The notes beneath the pieces were generated by a model, which was given only the letters and a program-made list of their open reading frames with translations, was not told where the DNA came from and did no database searches. 64,000 bases of DNA from an uncultured Clostridia bacterium (GTDB lineage Bacteria > Bacillota > Clostridia > UBA1381): positions 1 to 64,000 of the forward strand of contig CANQKM010000005.1 of NCBI GenBank assembly GCA_947624485.1, in the 5' to 3' direction. Position numbers and translations under genes: made by a program. How positions within the stretch are numbered: position 1 is the stretch's first letter; each line of letters starts with the position of its first letter. Positions 6,572-15,204 of the stretch are shown here, piece by piece.

Positions 6572-7909
6572 ATGAAGAAGAAATTAAGTCTTTCCGACCA
6601 TTTTACATATTATAAGCTCATACGGTTCGTGATGCCGTCAATCATAATGATGATTTTCACATCGGTATACGGTATCGTGGACGGACTTTTTGTGTCGAAT
6701 TTCGTGGGTAAAACATCGTTCGCGGCGATCAATCTCATATTCCCCGCGCTCAACATTATAGGCGCAGTCGGTTTTATGCTCGGCAGCGGCGGTACGGCGT
6801 TTGTCGGTAAAACGCTCGGCGAGGGTAAGCGCGATATGGCGAACCGCTATTTTTCAATGCTCATTTTTGCGGGCGCGGCAGTAGGCGCGGTGCTGGCGGC
6901 TGTCGGATTTGTGCTGCTTCCGTCTGTCGCGTCGGCTCTCGGTGCGGGCGAAAGTATGAAGGGTGACTGCGTTGTGTACGGCAGGATAATCCTCTCCGCG
7001 ATGCCGTTCTTTATTTTGCAGAATATGTTCCAGAGCTTTTTTATCGCCGCTGAAAAGCCGAAATTGGGGCTGCTCGTAACGGTCGCGGCGGGCGTTACCA
7101 ATATGGCGCTCGACGCGCTGTTTGTCGCGGTATTTAAGTGGGGCGTGTCGGGTGCGGCGCTTGCGACCGGTATAAGTCAGTTCGTCGGCGCGGCAATTCC
7201 GCTCGTATACTTCCTCGGCAAAAACAGCAGCCTTTTGCATATCACGAAAACAAAGCTCTACACAAGGGTGCTTTTGAAATCGTGCGCGAACGGTTCTTCG
7301 GAAATGGTGACGAACCTCGCCGCGTCGTTTATGAATATGCTGATAAACTGGCAGCTTATGCGGCTTGCCGGTGAAAACGGCGTCGCGTCCTACGGCGTTA
7401 TCATGTACGCGAGCTTTATATTCTCCGCGATTTTCTACGGCTACGCGATAGGCAGCGCGCCCGTGATAAGCTACCATTTCGGCGCGGGCAATAAGGACGA
7501 ACTGAAAAACCTTTTGAAGAAAAGCATGGTGATAACGACCGTTGTCGGGATTTTGATAACGGCGGCGGTGCTGCTGTTTTCCGCGCCGCTCTCGCGCGTT
7601 TTCGTCGGCTACGACAGGGAGCTTTGCGATATGACCGTTCACGCGTTCAGGGTGTTCCTTATCGGCTACTTCTGCTCCGGCTTTACGATTTTCGGCTCGG
7701 CGTTCTTTACCGCGCTCAACAACGGCATTGTGTCAGCCGTCATATCGTTTACGCGGACGCTGCTGTTTGAGGGCGGCACGATACTAATCTTCCCCTTTAT
7801 ATGGGGACTTGACGGCGTGTGGTGGGCGTTTGTCGCGTCCGACTCGGCGGCTATGATTATGACGCTGGCGTTTATATTCGCGAAAAGGAAAAAGTATGGG
7901 TATATGTAA
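6572..7909 (+). CDS. MATE family efflux transporter
   Basis: A 445-residue integral membrane protein with about twelve hydrophobic helices in two related halves, as in MepA/NorM-type multidrug and toxin extrusion transporters, which export cationic compounds by Na+ or H+ antiport. The first helix carries 'VMPSIIMMIFTSVYGIVDGLFVSNFVG', typical of the MepA branch, and 'GSGGTAFVGKTLGEGK' follows. ATG 6572 is chosen because it follows GAAAGGAACAGG and lies just after a consensus promoter; the reading frame is open further upstream, but that part overlaps the previous terminator. It is a single-gene unit, closed downstream by a hairpin built from two repeat copies. The substrate cannot be told from the sequence. 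Confidence 0.9.
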   Translation: MKKKLSLSDHFTYYKLIRFVMPSIIMMIFTSVYGIVDGLFVSNFVGKTSFAAINLIFPALNIIGAVGFMLGSGGTAFVGKTLGEGKRDMANRYFSMLIFAGAAVGAVLAAVGFVLLPSVASALGAGESMKGDCVVYGRIILSAMPFFILQNMFQSFFIAAEKPKLGLLVTVAAGVTNMALDALFVAVFKWGVSGAALATGISQFVGAAIPLVYFLGKNSSLLHITKTKLYTRVLLKSCANGSSEMVTNLAASFMNMLINWQLMRLAGENGVASYGVIMYASFIFSAIFYGYAIGSAPVISYHFGAGNKDELKNLLKKSMVITTVVGILITAAVLLFSAPLSRVFVGYDRELCDMTVHAFRVFLIGYFCSGFTIFGSAFFTALNNGIVSAVISFTRTLLFEGGTILIFPFIWGLDGVWWAFVASDSAAMIMTLAFIFAKRKKYGYM

Positions 7910-7916
7910 TACGCAA

Positions 7917-7950
7917 AAACGGGGACACTAAAGTTTTAGTGTCCCCGTTT
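7917..7950. terminator. Bidirectional terminator made of two inverted GGGGACACTAAAA repeats
   Basis: AAACGGGGACACTAAA and TTTTAGTGTCCCCGTTTT form a perfect stem of about 16 bp between two convergent genes. T-runs follow in both directions. The arms are the same repeat that surrounds the RAYT-like gene, so a REP pair appears to have become the terminator. Confidence 0.85.
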
Positions 7951-7951
7951 T

Positions 7952-10450
7952 TTATATTTCGGTGTTTTCTTCTATTTTAGTGTCCCCGTCGGGTTCGGTC
8001 TCTTCGTCTGTTTTAGTGTCCCCGTCGGTCGTGTCGTCCGTTACTTCGGGCGGGTTTGCGGCGACGTCGTACAGGCGCATTATTGTGGCAATCGACTGTT
8101 CGTTTGTGTAGGTTGTTTTCGGTGAGAACATGTTTGCTCCCACGCCCTGCATAATTCCCGTGTCGTGCATGAGCGTCACAAACGGTTTTGACCAATCGCC
8201 TATTTCCTCATCATCGGCGTACTCGTATTCCCCGTCTGTTTCAGCCTCTCCGAACAGATACCCATACGTTTTACCGAGCAGCACCGCCGCCTCCTGACGC
8301 GTTATCTTGTTATCGGGACGGAATGTTCCGTCGTCGTAGCCCGATATGATTCCCGCGGCCGCGAGCTTTCGTATTGTTTTGCTTTCGGTGTCGGTAAATT
8401 TAATATCATCGTCAATGTCCTCCGGCATACTGTCGCACCGTTCAAGCATACTCGAAAGCACGTAACAGAAGATTGTGCGCGTCATGCCCTCGTCATACGT
8501 GAGCTTATCCTTCAAATCGTACGGCGCGACGTCGATCTCGTACGCGCGGCTCACCTCGTCAACCGCCCATTTCGACGGCTCATCCTCGTTATACGTTATT
8601 TCGGGGAGTGGCAGGCGGTAACTGTACTCCTCCCAGTTCGTGCCGTCCTGCGTGCGGAAGCGTCTGCCGTCCGCGTCCTCGCGGTAGTACCAGCCGTCGT
8701 AGGTTAAGGCAAGTCGCGTTATAAAATCGGGGGTGCAGCGTCCCGTGATGTTGTAGTCCTCGTCAAGCATATACATATCCTTAAGCTTTGCCCAGTGGTC
8801 ATAGTAGTAATACGGTATGCCGTCCCAGTCGATGTAGCGGAGCATATATCCCCACGGTGCGGGCGTTATCTCGAAATTTTCCGCGCCGCCGTCAACTATC
8901 GCCTTAACGTCGTCGGGAAGCTCGTCGTACACTGTATCGGCTGTTACGCCGTACGTTATAACGCCTTCCTCTATGCCGTTGTCCTCGTTTATATAGTCCT
9001 CGTACGTTTTATCGGTGTGCGGCTCATAGCTTACCATGAACGAGCTTTTAAGTCCGCCGACGTAGTTTATCGGCAGCACGACGTTGATTGAAAATTCCTT
9101 TTCGCTCCTTGCCGGTATGCGGACACTCGCGAGAACGTCCTTGACGTCGCCGCCCCATTCGCCCTTTACGTAGCCGCTGTGCTTGCCGTCCTCGTCCTCG
9201 ACGTACACGACAATATTCGAGACGGTCTGCGACACGTACTCAAAATACCTGTCCTCGGGCATTGTGTTCTTTACCTTTAAATTGTAGCTCTCCGTTACGC
9301 AGTAATTGCCCATCGAGCAGGCGTAGCCCTGATTCGAGCGGTACGGCGAAAGCTCGTAGTTGGGGTAATAGTCCTCCTCCCTTTCAAACCACGTCACCGC
9401 GCCCTCGTAGTACGTCGTGTCGCTGTGGAACGGATCCCATATCCACACGTTGTCGCGCTTATCCTTCTTGACCTTAGAGCCGTAGTAGTCGAGCTTCGAG
9501 TCGTCCTCGTAGCGGAACGTCAGAAGGTCGGACTCTGTCGCAATCTTCTTCGACCATATATCGTCCTGCGGATTTAAGTGCGTACACCACGCGTCCGTCA
9601 CAAAGCCGTCCTTCTCGTACTGGTTAAAGACCTTGTTTTCGATAAGGTCGCCGTCTTGGTACGTGTTGTCTATCGTGTATTCGAGGTTCGCGTTCACCTT
9701 CGGGAGTGTGTCGGCTATGCCCTTCTGCGTGCGCGTATAGGAATATTTGCCGTACGCCGCGTCGGGGTTAAAATCCGTCCTGTCGCCGAGCGTGCCGTTC
9801 GACTTAAACGCGGCGACGTTAAAGGAAATGTCGCCCTCCCCGACCTCGATTTCGCCCATAATCTCAACGGGCTTGCGGTACGGCACAACGCTGTAATTTT
9901 TAATGTAATCGCTCAGCCACACCGTTTCGCCTTTTTTTATCTCGACCGTCACAGGCTCGTATTCTTCGGCAGTATACAGCCACGAGCCGTTGCGCTCGCA
10001 GAGGTTCACGCCGAGGAACGAGGCGAGCGCGTTAAGGCAGCCGACCTTGTGCATCTCCTTTGCCCACGTGCCGTCGCCGTAGATGTAGCTTCTCGTTTGC
10101 GGCGTTTCAAAAAACACCTTGTTTACCGTTATAACGCTGTCCTCCGATGCGGTCATTTCCACGTCAAGCTCTATGTCGTAGCCCGCGCCGTAGCCGTCGT
10201 CGGTGTCGGTGCAGTTTATGTGGCACATCAGAAAGTCGTACACGTCGGGCGTGAGGTGCGCGTTGTTCATTATATACGTCGGCTCATAATCGGGGTGGTT
10301 CATAAGGTCTTTGTTCGCGAGTCCTTCGGGGTTGTTGCAGTAAATCCACTTGCCGCCGCCCTCCGGCTCGAATTTTATGTCAGCCGCGAACGCCGTTACG
10401 CCGAAAACCGCTATTATTGCCGAAATTAAAATTATGCCTAGCCTTTTCAC
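7952..10450 (-). CDS. S-layer homology (SLH) domain surface protein
   Basis: An 832-residue exported protein: signal peptide 1-22 (cleavage after VTAFA), a large region of unknown function (about 25-640) rich in Asp, Tyr and Glu, then SLH modules. A weak SLH-like unit covers about 640-685, clear ones cover 685-743 (FTDTESKTIRKLAAAGIISGY) and 744-796. SLH domains bind pyruvylated secondary cell-wall polymers, so the protein should sit on the cell surface. The start is GTG at 10450 with GGGGAG upstream, only a few bases after the engB stop, so it is probably translationally coupled and part of the thiC-engB transcript. The final 36 residues are a Thr/Asp/Glu tail containing GDTKT and GDTKI, encoded by two in-frame copies of the repeat. 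The main domain was not recognised. Confidence 0.8.
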   Translation of the reverse strand: MKRLGIILISAIIAVFGVTAFAADIKFEPEGGGKWIYCNNPEGLANKDLMNHPDYEPTYIMNNAHLTPDVYDFLMCHINCTDTDDGYGAGYDIELDVEMTASEDSVITVNKVFFETPQTRSYIYGDGTWAKEMHKVGCLNALASFLGVNLCERNGSWLYTAEEYEPVTVEIKKGETVWLSDYIKNYSVVPYRKPVEIMGEIEVGEGDISFNVAAFKSNGTLGDRTDFNPDAAYGKYSYTRTQKGIADTLPKVNANLEYTIDNTYQDGDLIENKVFNQYEKDGFVTDAWCTHLNPQDDIWSKKIATESDLLTFRYEDDSKLDYYGSKVKKDKRDNVWIWDPFHSDTTYYEGAVTWFEREEDYYPNYELSPYRSNQGYACSMGNYCVTESYNLKVKNTMPEDRYFEYVSQTVSNIVVYVEDEDGKHSGYVKGEWGGDVKDVLASVRIPARSEKEFSINVVLPINYVGGLKSSFMVSYEPHTDKTYEDYINEDNGIEEGVITYGVTADTVYDELPDDVKAIVDGGAENFEITPAPWGYMLRYIDWDGIPYYYYDHWAKLKDMYMLDEDYNITGRCTPDFITRLALTYDGWYYREDADGRRFRTQDGTNWEEYSYRLPLPEITYNEDEPSKWAVDEVSRAYEIDVAPYDLKDKLTYDEGMTRTIFCYVLSSMLERCDSMPEDIDDDIKFTDTESKTIRKLAAAGIISGYDDGTFRPDNKITRQEAAVLLGKTYGYLFGEAETDGEYEYADDEEIGDWSKPFVTLMHDTGIMQGVGANMFSPKTTYTNEQSIATIMRLYDVAANPPEVTDDTTDGDTKTDEETEPDGDTKIEENTEI
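7975..8023. repeat. Two GGGGACACTAAAA copies inside the SLH gene
   Basis: TTTTAGTGTCCCC on the plus strand at 7975-7987 and 8011-8023, 36 bp apart, in frame with the SLH gene on the minus strand and encoding the residues GDTK twice near its C-terminus. Confidence 0.85.
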
Positions 10451-10454
10451 AGCG

Positions 10455-11063
10455 TCACTCCCCGTCTCCGTACATTTCGCCTGCCATCATCATTTCTATC
10501 ATATCCCATACCGTTACCTTGCCTTCGTCGTCCTTCGTCGAGAACGGCACAAGTATGTCGTCCTCGCCCATTTCGAGCGTTTCCCATATAAGCTCGAAAT
10601 TCGGCTCTATCTCGCTCTTTTTGAGCTTATCGACCTTCGTCGCGACGACGATTAGGCGCTCGTGGTAATGGCGTATCCATTCAGCCATCTGCATATCGTC
10701 CTTCGTGGGCTTGTGGCGGCTGTCAACGAGCAGTATCGTCTGCACAAGCTCCCTGCGGTTCGCGAGGTAGCTCTCCATCATCTCGCCCCACTTTTCGGTT
10801 TCAGCCTTGCTGCGCTGCGCGTAGCCGTAGCCGGGGAGGTCTACGAGGTAGATCGTGTCGTCCACGTTGTAGAAATTTATCGTTATCGTTTTGCCCGGCG
10901 TACCGGATACGCGGGCAAGTGATTTGCGGTTAAGTATTTTGTTTATAAGCGACGATTTTCCGACGTTTGAGCGTCCGGCGAACGCGAACTCCATGCGTCC
11001 GTCCTTCGGGTACTGCTCCGGCTTTACCGCCGACGTTGCGAAATCTGCGTTTTGTATGTTCAT
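10455..11063 (-). CDS. engB: Ribosome-biogenesis GTPase YsxC/EngB
   Basis: A 202-residue TRAFAC GTPase of the EngB/YsxC/YihA family, required for assembly of the large ribosomal subunit. G1 is GRSNVGKS (30-37), G2 lies around RVSGTPGKT (51-59), G3 is DLPGYG (75-80) and G4 is TKVD. The length is normal. ATG 11063 is selected because AAGGAGAG precedes it; an upstream extension would overlap thiC. The gene begins 11 bp after the thiC stop and ends 4 bp before the SLH start, so the three genes are probably one transcript under the TPP riboswitch. Confidence 0.93.
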   Translation of the reverse strand: MNIQNADFATSAVKPEQYPKDGRMEFAFAGRSNVGKSSLINKILNRKSLARVSGTPGKTITINFYNVDDTIYLVDLPGYGYAQRSKAETEKWGEMMESYLANRRELVQTILLVDSRHKPTKDDMQMAEWIRHYHERLIVVATKVDKLKKSEIEPNFELIWETLEMGEDDILVPFSTKDDEGKVTVWDMIEMMMAGEMYGDGE

Positions 11064-11074
11064 ATTTTCTCTCC

Positions 11075-12376
11075 TTACTTTACGTCTACCTTTTCGCCCG
11101 CCATGATTTTGTTCATGGTACGCGCCGCGCACATCTTGCCGCACATTGAGCAGGTGTGCTGTTCCTCCGGCGGCAGCTCGTTATAATAGCGCATAGGCTT
11201 TTCGGGATCTATCGCGTATTTGAACATTTCGTCCCAGCAGACGCGTCTGCGCGCGTCGCTCATTTTGTCGTCTATCTCTCGCGCGCCCGGTATGCCCTTG
11301 GCTATGTCGCCCGCGTGAGCGGCTATTTTCGACGCGATTATTCCCTCGCGCACGTCGTCCGCGTTCGGTAAGCGCAGATGCTCGGCAGGTGTTACATAGC
11401 AGAGGAAATCCGCTCCGCTCGCCGCCGCTATCGCTCCGCCTATCGCGGACGTGATGTGGTCGTATCCGGGCGCGATGTCCGTTACGAGCGGACCGAGTAC
11501 ATAAAACGGCGCGTTGTGGCAGAGCCGCTTTTCGAGCTTCATATTCGCCGCTATTTCGTCGATAGCCATATGTCCGGGGCCTTCGACCATTACCTGCACG
11601 TTCTTTTCCCATGCGCGCTTTGTGAGTATCCCAAGCTCCACAAGCTCCGTGACCTGCGACGCGTCGGTCGAGTCGTGCGTAGAGCCGGGACGGCACGCGT
11701 CGCCGAGGCTTATCGTTACGTCATATTTCGCCAAAATATCAAGAACCTTGTCGTAATATTCATAAAACGGGTTTTCGTTTCCCGTCATTTCCATCCATGC
11801 GTATATGAGCGAGCCGCCGCGCGAAACGATATTTGTTACGCGGTTTGTCTCCTTAAAAATCGAAGCGGTGCGGCGGTTTATGCCGGCGTGGATAGTCATG
11901 AAGTCAACGCCGTCCTTCGCGTGAGCCTCGATTACGTCGAGGAATTCGTCGGCGGTGATCTCCGCAAGTTCCTTGTCGAGGTAGCCGACCGCGTCGTACA
12001 TAGGCACAGTGCCTATCATCGCCGGACACGTTTCAACCAATTTACGGCGGAACTCGTGCGTTTTGCCGAAGCAGCTTAAGTCCATGATCGCCTCGGCTTT
12101 CATATCGACAGCCATCTGTACCTTTTCCATTTCGACGCTGTAATCCGTGCAGTCCTTGGAAATTCCGAGATTTACGTTGATTTTTGTTTTCATTCCCTCA
12201 CCGACAGCCTCGGGGCTTAACGCCTTGTGGTTTATGTTAGCCGGAATGACGACCGTTCCGCGCGCTATTCTTTCGCGCAAAATTTCTGCGTCAATGTCCT
12301 CCTTCGCGCATACGATTTCCATTTCCGGCGTTATTATGCCCTTTTTCGCCGCGTCCATTTGTGTTGTGTAATCCAT
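11075..12376 (-). CDS. thiC: Phosphomethylpyrimidine synthase ThiC
   Basis: A 433-residue radical-SAM enzyme that rearranges aminoimidazole ribotide to HMP-phosphate, the pyrimidine half of thiamine. Seen are the conserved 'EAIMDLS' region, '[12 protein letters not shown]'-like segment, 'FMTIHAGI', 'RGGSL', '[13 protein letters not shown]', and the C-terminal 4Fe-4S cluster motif CSMCGKMC with the shorter CxxCxxxC spacing. The short form without the long N-terminal domain is normal in anaerobes. ATG 12376 follows GAAAGG; a longer frame to 12430 would run through the leader terminator and is rejected. Control by TPP is seen in the leader. Downstream are engB and the SLH gene. Confidence 0.95.
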   Translation of the reverse strand: MDYTTQMDAAKKGIITPEMEIVCAKEDIDAEILRERIARGTVVIPANINHKALSPEAVGEGMKTKINVNLGISKDCTDYSVEMEKVQMAVDMKAEAIMDLSCFGKTHEFRRKLVETCPAMIGTVPMYDAVGYLDKELAEITADEFLDVIEAHAKDGVDFMTIHAGINRRTASIFKETNRVTNIVSRGGSLIYAWMEMTGNENPFYEYYDKVLDILAKYDVTISLGDACRPGSTHDSTDASQVTELVELGILTKRAWEKNVQVMVEGPGHMAIDEIAANMKLEKRLCHNAPFYVLGPLVTDIAPGYDHITSAIGGAIAAASGADFLCYVTPAEHLRLPNADDVREGIIASKIAAHAGDIAKGIPGAREIDDKMSDARRRVCWDEMFKYAIDPEKPMRYYNELPPEEQHTCSMCGKMCAARTMNKIMAGEKVDVK

Positions 12377-12393
12377 AATTTCAATCCTTTCCG

Positions 12394-12427
12394 AAAAGTA
12401 AAACGCGTCTCCGTCGGGGAAACGCGT
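12394..12427 (-). terminator. Riboswitch-controlled terminator in the thiC leader
   Basis: On the minus strand ACGCGTTTCC (12427-12418) pairs with GGAGACGCGT (12412-12403) around a 5-nt loop, followed by TTTTACTTTT. It lies between the TPP aptamer and the thiC ribosome site, as expected for transcription attenuation. Confidence 0.85.
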
Positions 12428-12440
12428 CATAGCCTTATTT

Positions 12441-12516
12441 ATCCCGTGACGGCATTGTCCGTCGGACGGTTCAGCGGGTCGAAGCGTACCTTCCTCTCAG
12501 CCGTAAAGCTCCCCTA
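12441..12516 (-). promoter_or_regulatory. TPP riboswitch (THI element)
   Basis: Reading the minus strand, the aptamer has GGGGAGC, then GGCTGAGA, then CCCGCTGAACC, a small stem GTCCGACGGAC-type arm, and CACGGGAT, in the order of the TPP consensus (GGGGUGC...CUGAGA...CCCUUGAACCUGAUC...GUAGGGA). The flanks ATTTA/TAAAT can form P1. TPP binding should favour the terminator at 12394-12427 and switch off thiC. Confidence 0.9.
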
Positions 12517-12531
12517 AATTTTTATATTATA

Positions 12532-12560
12532 AGTATACAGTAATTTCGCCGCCGTGTCAA
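12532..12560 (-). promoter_or_regulatory. Promoter of the thiC transcript
   Basis: TTGACA (complement of 12555-12560) and TATACT (complement of 12532-12537) with a 17-bp spacer, placed directly between the HerA-like gene stop and the riboswitch. Confidence 0.85.
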
Positions 12561-12563
12561 GCG

Positions 12564-14117
12564 TTAAAACCACTTCATATTTCCGAACACGCCGCGCGCG
12601 ACCTTGCGTCCAACCTCGCGTCCGATTTGTCCGAGCGCCGTTGACGCGACCTTGTTTACCATAGAGAATTTCTTTTTGAGTTCACGCTCCATACGGTCAT
12701 GCTCGCGCTCTTCCTCGCGTTTTTTGCGCGCTTCCTCTTTCTCCTGCGCGATACGCTCCTTTTCGGCTTCCTTTTCCTGCTTGATGCGTTTCTCCTCAGC
12801 TTTGGCTTCTTCAGCAGCCTTTTCCTTTTCCTCGCGCGCTTCCTCAAGCTCCTCGTAAGCGGAGCGGTTGTCAACCGCGTCCTTGTATTTGAGGTAAAAT
12901 TCCGAGCCGTTTACTATGTTGTTGCGTATATCGTCGCCGCACGGCCCCATAAAGCTCTGCGGCGGAAGTATGAATGCGCGCTGAACGATTGACGGCGCGC
13001 CGTCGTCGTCGAGAAACGATACGAGCGCCTCGCCCGTGCCGAGTACGGAAATTGCTTCCTCTGTGTCGAACGCGGGATTTGGTCTGAACGTCTGCGCCGC
13101 GACCTTTACAGCCTTCTGCTCCGCCGGTGTGAACGCGCGGAGTGCGTGCTGTATTCTGTTTCCAAGCTGCGCAAGAATTGTTTCGGGTATGTCGGCAGGG
13201 CTTTGAGTTATGAAGTATATGCCCACGCCCTTCGAGCGGATAAGACGTATAACCTGTTCGATTTTTTCAACAAGAGCCTTCGGCGCGTCGTTAAACAGCA
13301 TATGCGCCTCATCGAAGAAAAATACCATTCTCGGCTTGTCGAGGTCACCGACCTCCGGCAGCATTTCGTAAAGGTCGGTAAGCAGCCACAAAAGGAACGT
13401 TGAGTACAAAAGCGGCTCGTTCGCGAGCTTTACGCAGTCAAGCACGTTTATAATGCCCGCGCTTTGGGCGTTGGTGCGTATCCAGTCGCGTATGTCAAGC
13501 TCCGGCTCGCCGAAGAAAATGTCGCCGCCGGCGTTTTCGAGCGACAAAAGCGAGCGCAGTATCGCGCCGACGCTCTGCGCCGAGACGTTGCCGTACTTTG
13601 CCTGTATCTCCTTCGCGTTATCCGAAACGTACATGAGCATGGAGCGAAGGTCTTTAATGTCTATGAGCAGAAGCTGTTCCTCGTCGGCTACGCGGAACGC
13701 TATTTCAAGAACGCCCTCCTGCGTCGGGTTAAGTCCCAGAAGGCGCGAGATAAGCGTCGGCCCCATATGTGAAACGGTCGTTCTTACAGGTATGCCCTTT
13801 TCTCCGTAAACGTCCCAGAATACGGTCGGGTAGTCCCTGTACGGAAATTCCTCCGTTACCTTGCATTTTTCAAGCTGATCCGTTACGTGGTGGTTTTCCT
13901 CGCCCGCTTTCGCGATTCCGCACACGTCGCCCTTTATGTCGACCATGAAAATCGGCACTCCGGCGGTGCTTAACGTTTCAGCCATAACCTTCAGGCTTAT
14001 CGTTTTACCCGTACCGGTTGCTCCGGCGATAAGTCCGTGCCTGTTCGCCATGGCGGGGTTGAGTAAAATGGGCGTTTCACCCGTCGCTATCCATAGTTTA
14101 CCGTCCTTTGTATACAT
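12564..14117 (-). CDS. HerA-like ATPase, DUF853 family
   Basis: A 517-residue P-loop ATPase of the helicase-HerA-like/DUF853 (YjgR) family. Walker A is GATGTGKT (32-39), Walker B is MVFFFDEAH (264-272), and a sensor-like 'GVGIYFITQSPADIPETILAQLGNRIQHALRAFTP' follows. About residues 413-485 form a highly charged Glu/Lys/Arg coiled coil, and the C-terminus is a short basic Gly/Ala segment. Homologues are cytoplasmic hexameric DNA-translocating or remodelling ATPases of unsettled role. No nuclease (NurA-like) gene is adjacent, so it is unlikely to be a HerA-NurA repair pair or a phage-defence operon by context. It is transcribed alone, upstream of the thiC promoter. Confidence 0.85.
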   Translation of the reverse strand: MYTKDGKLWIATGETPILLNPAMANRHGLIAGATGTGKTISLKVMAETLSTAGVPIFMVDIKGDVCGIAKAGEENHHVTDQLEKCKVTEEFPYRDYPTVFWDVYGEKGIPVRTTVSHMGPTLISRLLGLNPTQEGVLEIAFRVADEEQLLLIDIKDLRSMLMYVSDNAKEIQAKYGNVSAQSVGAILRSLLSLENAGGDIFFGEPELDIRDWIRTNAQSAGIINVLDCVKLANEPLLYSTFLLWLLTDLYEMLPEVGDLDKPRMVFFFDEAHMLFNDAPKALVEKIEQVIRLIRSKGVGIYFITQSPADIPETILAQLGNRIQHALRAFTPAEQKAVKVAAQTFRPNPAFDTEEAISVLGTGEALVSFLDDDGAPSIVQRAFILPPQSFMGPCGDDIRNNIVNGSEFYLKYKDAVDNRSAYEELEEAREEKEKAAEEAKAEEKRIKQEKEAEKERIAQEKEEARKKREEEREHDRMERELKKKFSMVNKVASTALGQIGREVGRKVARGVFGNMKWF

Positions 14118-14227
14118 TGAATATCACTCCGTTCGCATCCGTGTATGCCATATATGGTAATTATATAATAAATCCGCGGATTTTGCAATACAGGGCGGGA
14201 AAATAATTGGAAATTTTGGGAATAAAA

Positions 14228-14296
14228 GTAGGGGCGACCCTTGCGGTCGCCCGACGTGTATACATAAAAACGGGCGACCGCAAGGGTCGCCCCTAC
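14228..14296. repeat. 69-bp near-perfect palindrome, copy 2
   Basis: Same arms and same 69-bp length as 4848-4916; the loop differs in a few bases (GTGTATACATAA against ATATATACATAA). It abuts the palindromic repeat at 14308-14430, so two repeat families are stacked here. Confidence 0.85.
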
Positions 14297-14307
14297 GGCG
14301 TATACCG

Positions 14308-14430
14308 TGAGGCCCCCTTGTCAAAGGGGGCTGTCACGCGTAGCGTGACTGGGGGATTCATTTTCCATTTTTATAATGAATCCCTCCACCGCCTTCGGCG
14401 GTCCCCCTCCCTTTAACAAGGGAGGCTGAC
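14308..14430. repeat. Palindromic repeat (MITE-like), GGCCCCCTTGTCAAAGGGGGC type
   Basis: The left end GGCCCCCTTGTCAAAGGGGG and the right end CCCTCCCTTTAACAAGGGAG are inverted versions of each other, with internal palindromes CACGCGTAGCGTG and CGCCTTCGGCG. The architecture matches the element at 4708-4825. The right end overlaps the 3' end of thiD and supplies its stop codon. Confidence 0.8.
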
Positions 14431-15204
14431 GTTAAACATATGATTCATAGGTCCTTTGCCGCTGCCGAGGTCGAGACCGTCGGCAAGCGCGGCGGAGATG
14501 TAGTCCTTCGCGCGCTTTACCGCTTCCGTGAGTGCGCAGCCCTTCGCCAGATTCGACGCTATCGCCGATGAGAGCGTGCAGCCCGTGCCGTGGGTGTTGG
14601 GGTTGTCTGTCCGTTCGCCGTGAAACCACGTGAAAACGCCGTTTTCGCACAAAAGATCGCTCGCGTCGTGTACGCTGTGACCGCCCTTTACGAGTACGGC
14701 ACAGCCGCATTGCGAGCTTATTTTTGCTCCGGCCTTTTCCATATCGGCGGCGGACGTTATTTTCATGCAGCTGAGCGCTTCGGCTTCGGGTATGTTCGGC
14801 GTTATGAGCGCCGCGCGCGGAAACAGTTTTTCGCGCAGTACCGAAATCGCGTCGGTATCGGTAAGGCTTGAGCCGCTCGTCGCGACCATTACGGGATCTA
14901 TGACTATATTTTTCGCGCCGTAAAATATAAGCCGCTCGGCGATTATCTCCGCGAGCAGCGCGGTCGATACCATGCCGATTTTTACCGCGTCGGGGTAGAT
15001 GTCCTCGAATACCGCGTCAAGCTGCATTTTGAGAAATTCGGGCGTTACCTCGTATATGCCGCGCACACCCGTTGTGTTCTGGGCGGTGAGAGCCGTTATT
15101 GCGCTCATCGCGTACACGCCGTGCGCGCTCATCGTTTTTATGTCAGCCTGTATGCCCGCACCGCCGCTGCTGTCGCTTCCGGCGATCGTAAGCGCTGTTT
15201 TCAT
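14413..15204 (-). CDS. thiD: Hydroxymethylpyrimidine/phosphomethylpyrimidine kinase ThiD
   Basis: A 263-residue ribokinase-fold enzyme that phosphorylates HMP and HMP-P to HMP-PP, the substrate of ThiE. Seen are TIAGSDSSGGAGIQADIKT at the N-terminus, DPVMVATSG, LITPNIPEAE, VLVKGGH and the anion-hole motif NTHGTGCTLS. ATG 15204 overlaps the thiE stop as ATGA. The last residues, NVSLPC, come from the end of the palindromic repeat at 14308-14430, which also provides TAA; the native C-terminus has therefore been replaced by about five repeat-derived residues. The catalytic core is complete, so activity is expected. Last gene of thiW-thiM-thiE-thiD. Confidence 0.95.
   Translation of the reverse strand: MKTALTIAGSDSSGGAGIQADIKTMSAHGVYAMSAITALTAQNTTGVRGIYEVTPEFLKMQLDAVFEDIYPDAVKIGMVSTALLAEIIAERLIFYGAKNIVIDPVMVATSGSSLTDTDAISVLREKLFPRAALITPNIPEAEALSCMKITSAADMEKAGAKISSQCGCAVLVKGGHSVHDASDLLCENGVFTWFHGERTDNPNTHGTGCTLSSAIASNLAKGCALTEAVKRAKDYISAALADGLDLGSGKGPMNHMFNVSLPC

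Noticed and set aside
12377..12430. Longer N-terminus of ThiC starting at 12430
   Set aside because: It would translate the leader terminator, has no ribosome site and is absent from the family.
12564..14117. HerA-like ATPase as part of a phage-defence system
   Set aside because: No nuclease, Sir2 or other defence gene is adjacent; neighbours are thiamine genes and repeats, and DUF853 ATPases are common housekeeping-type genes.
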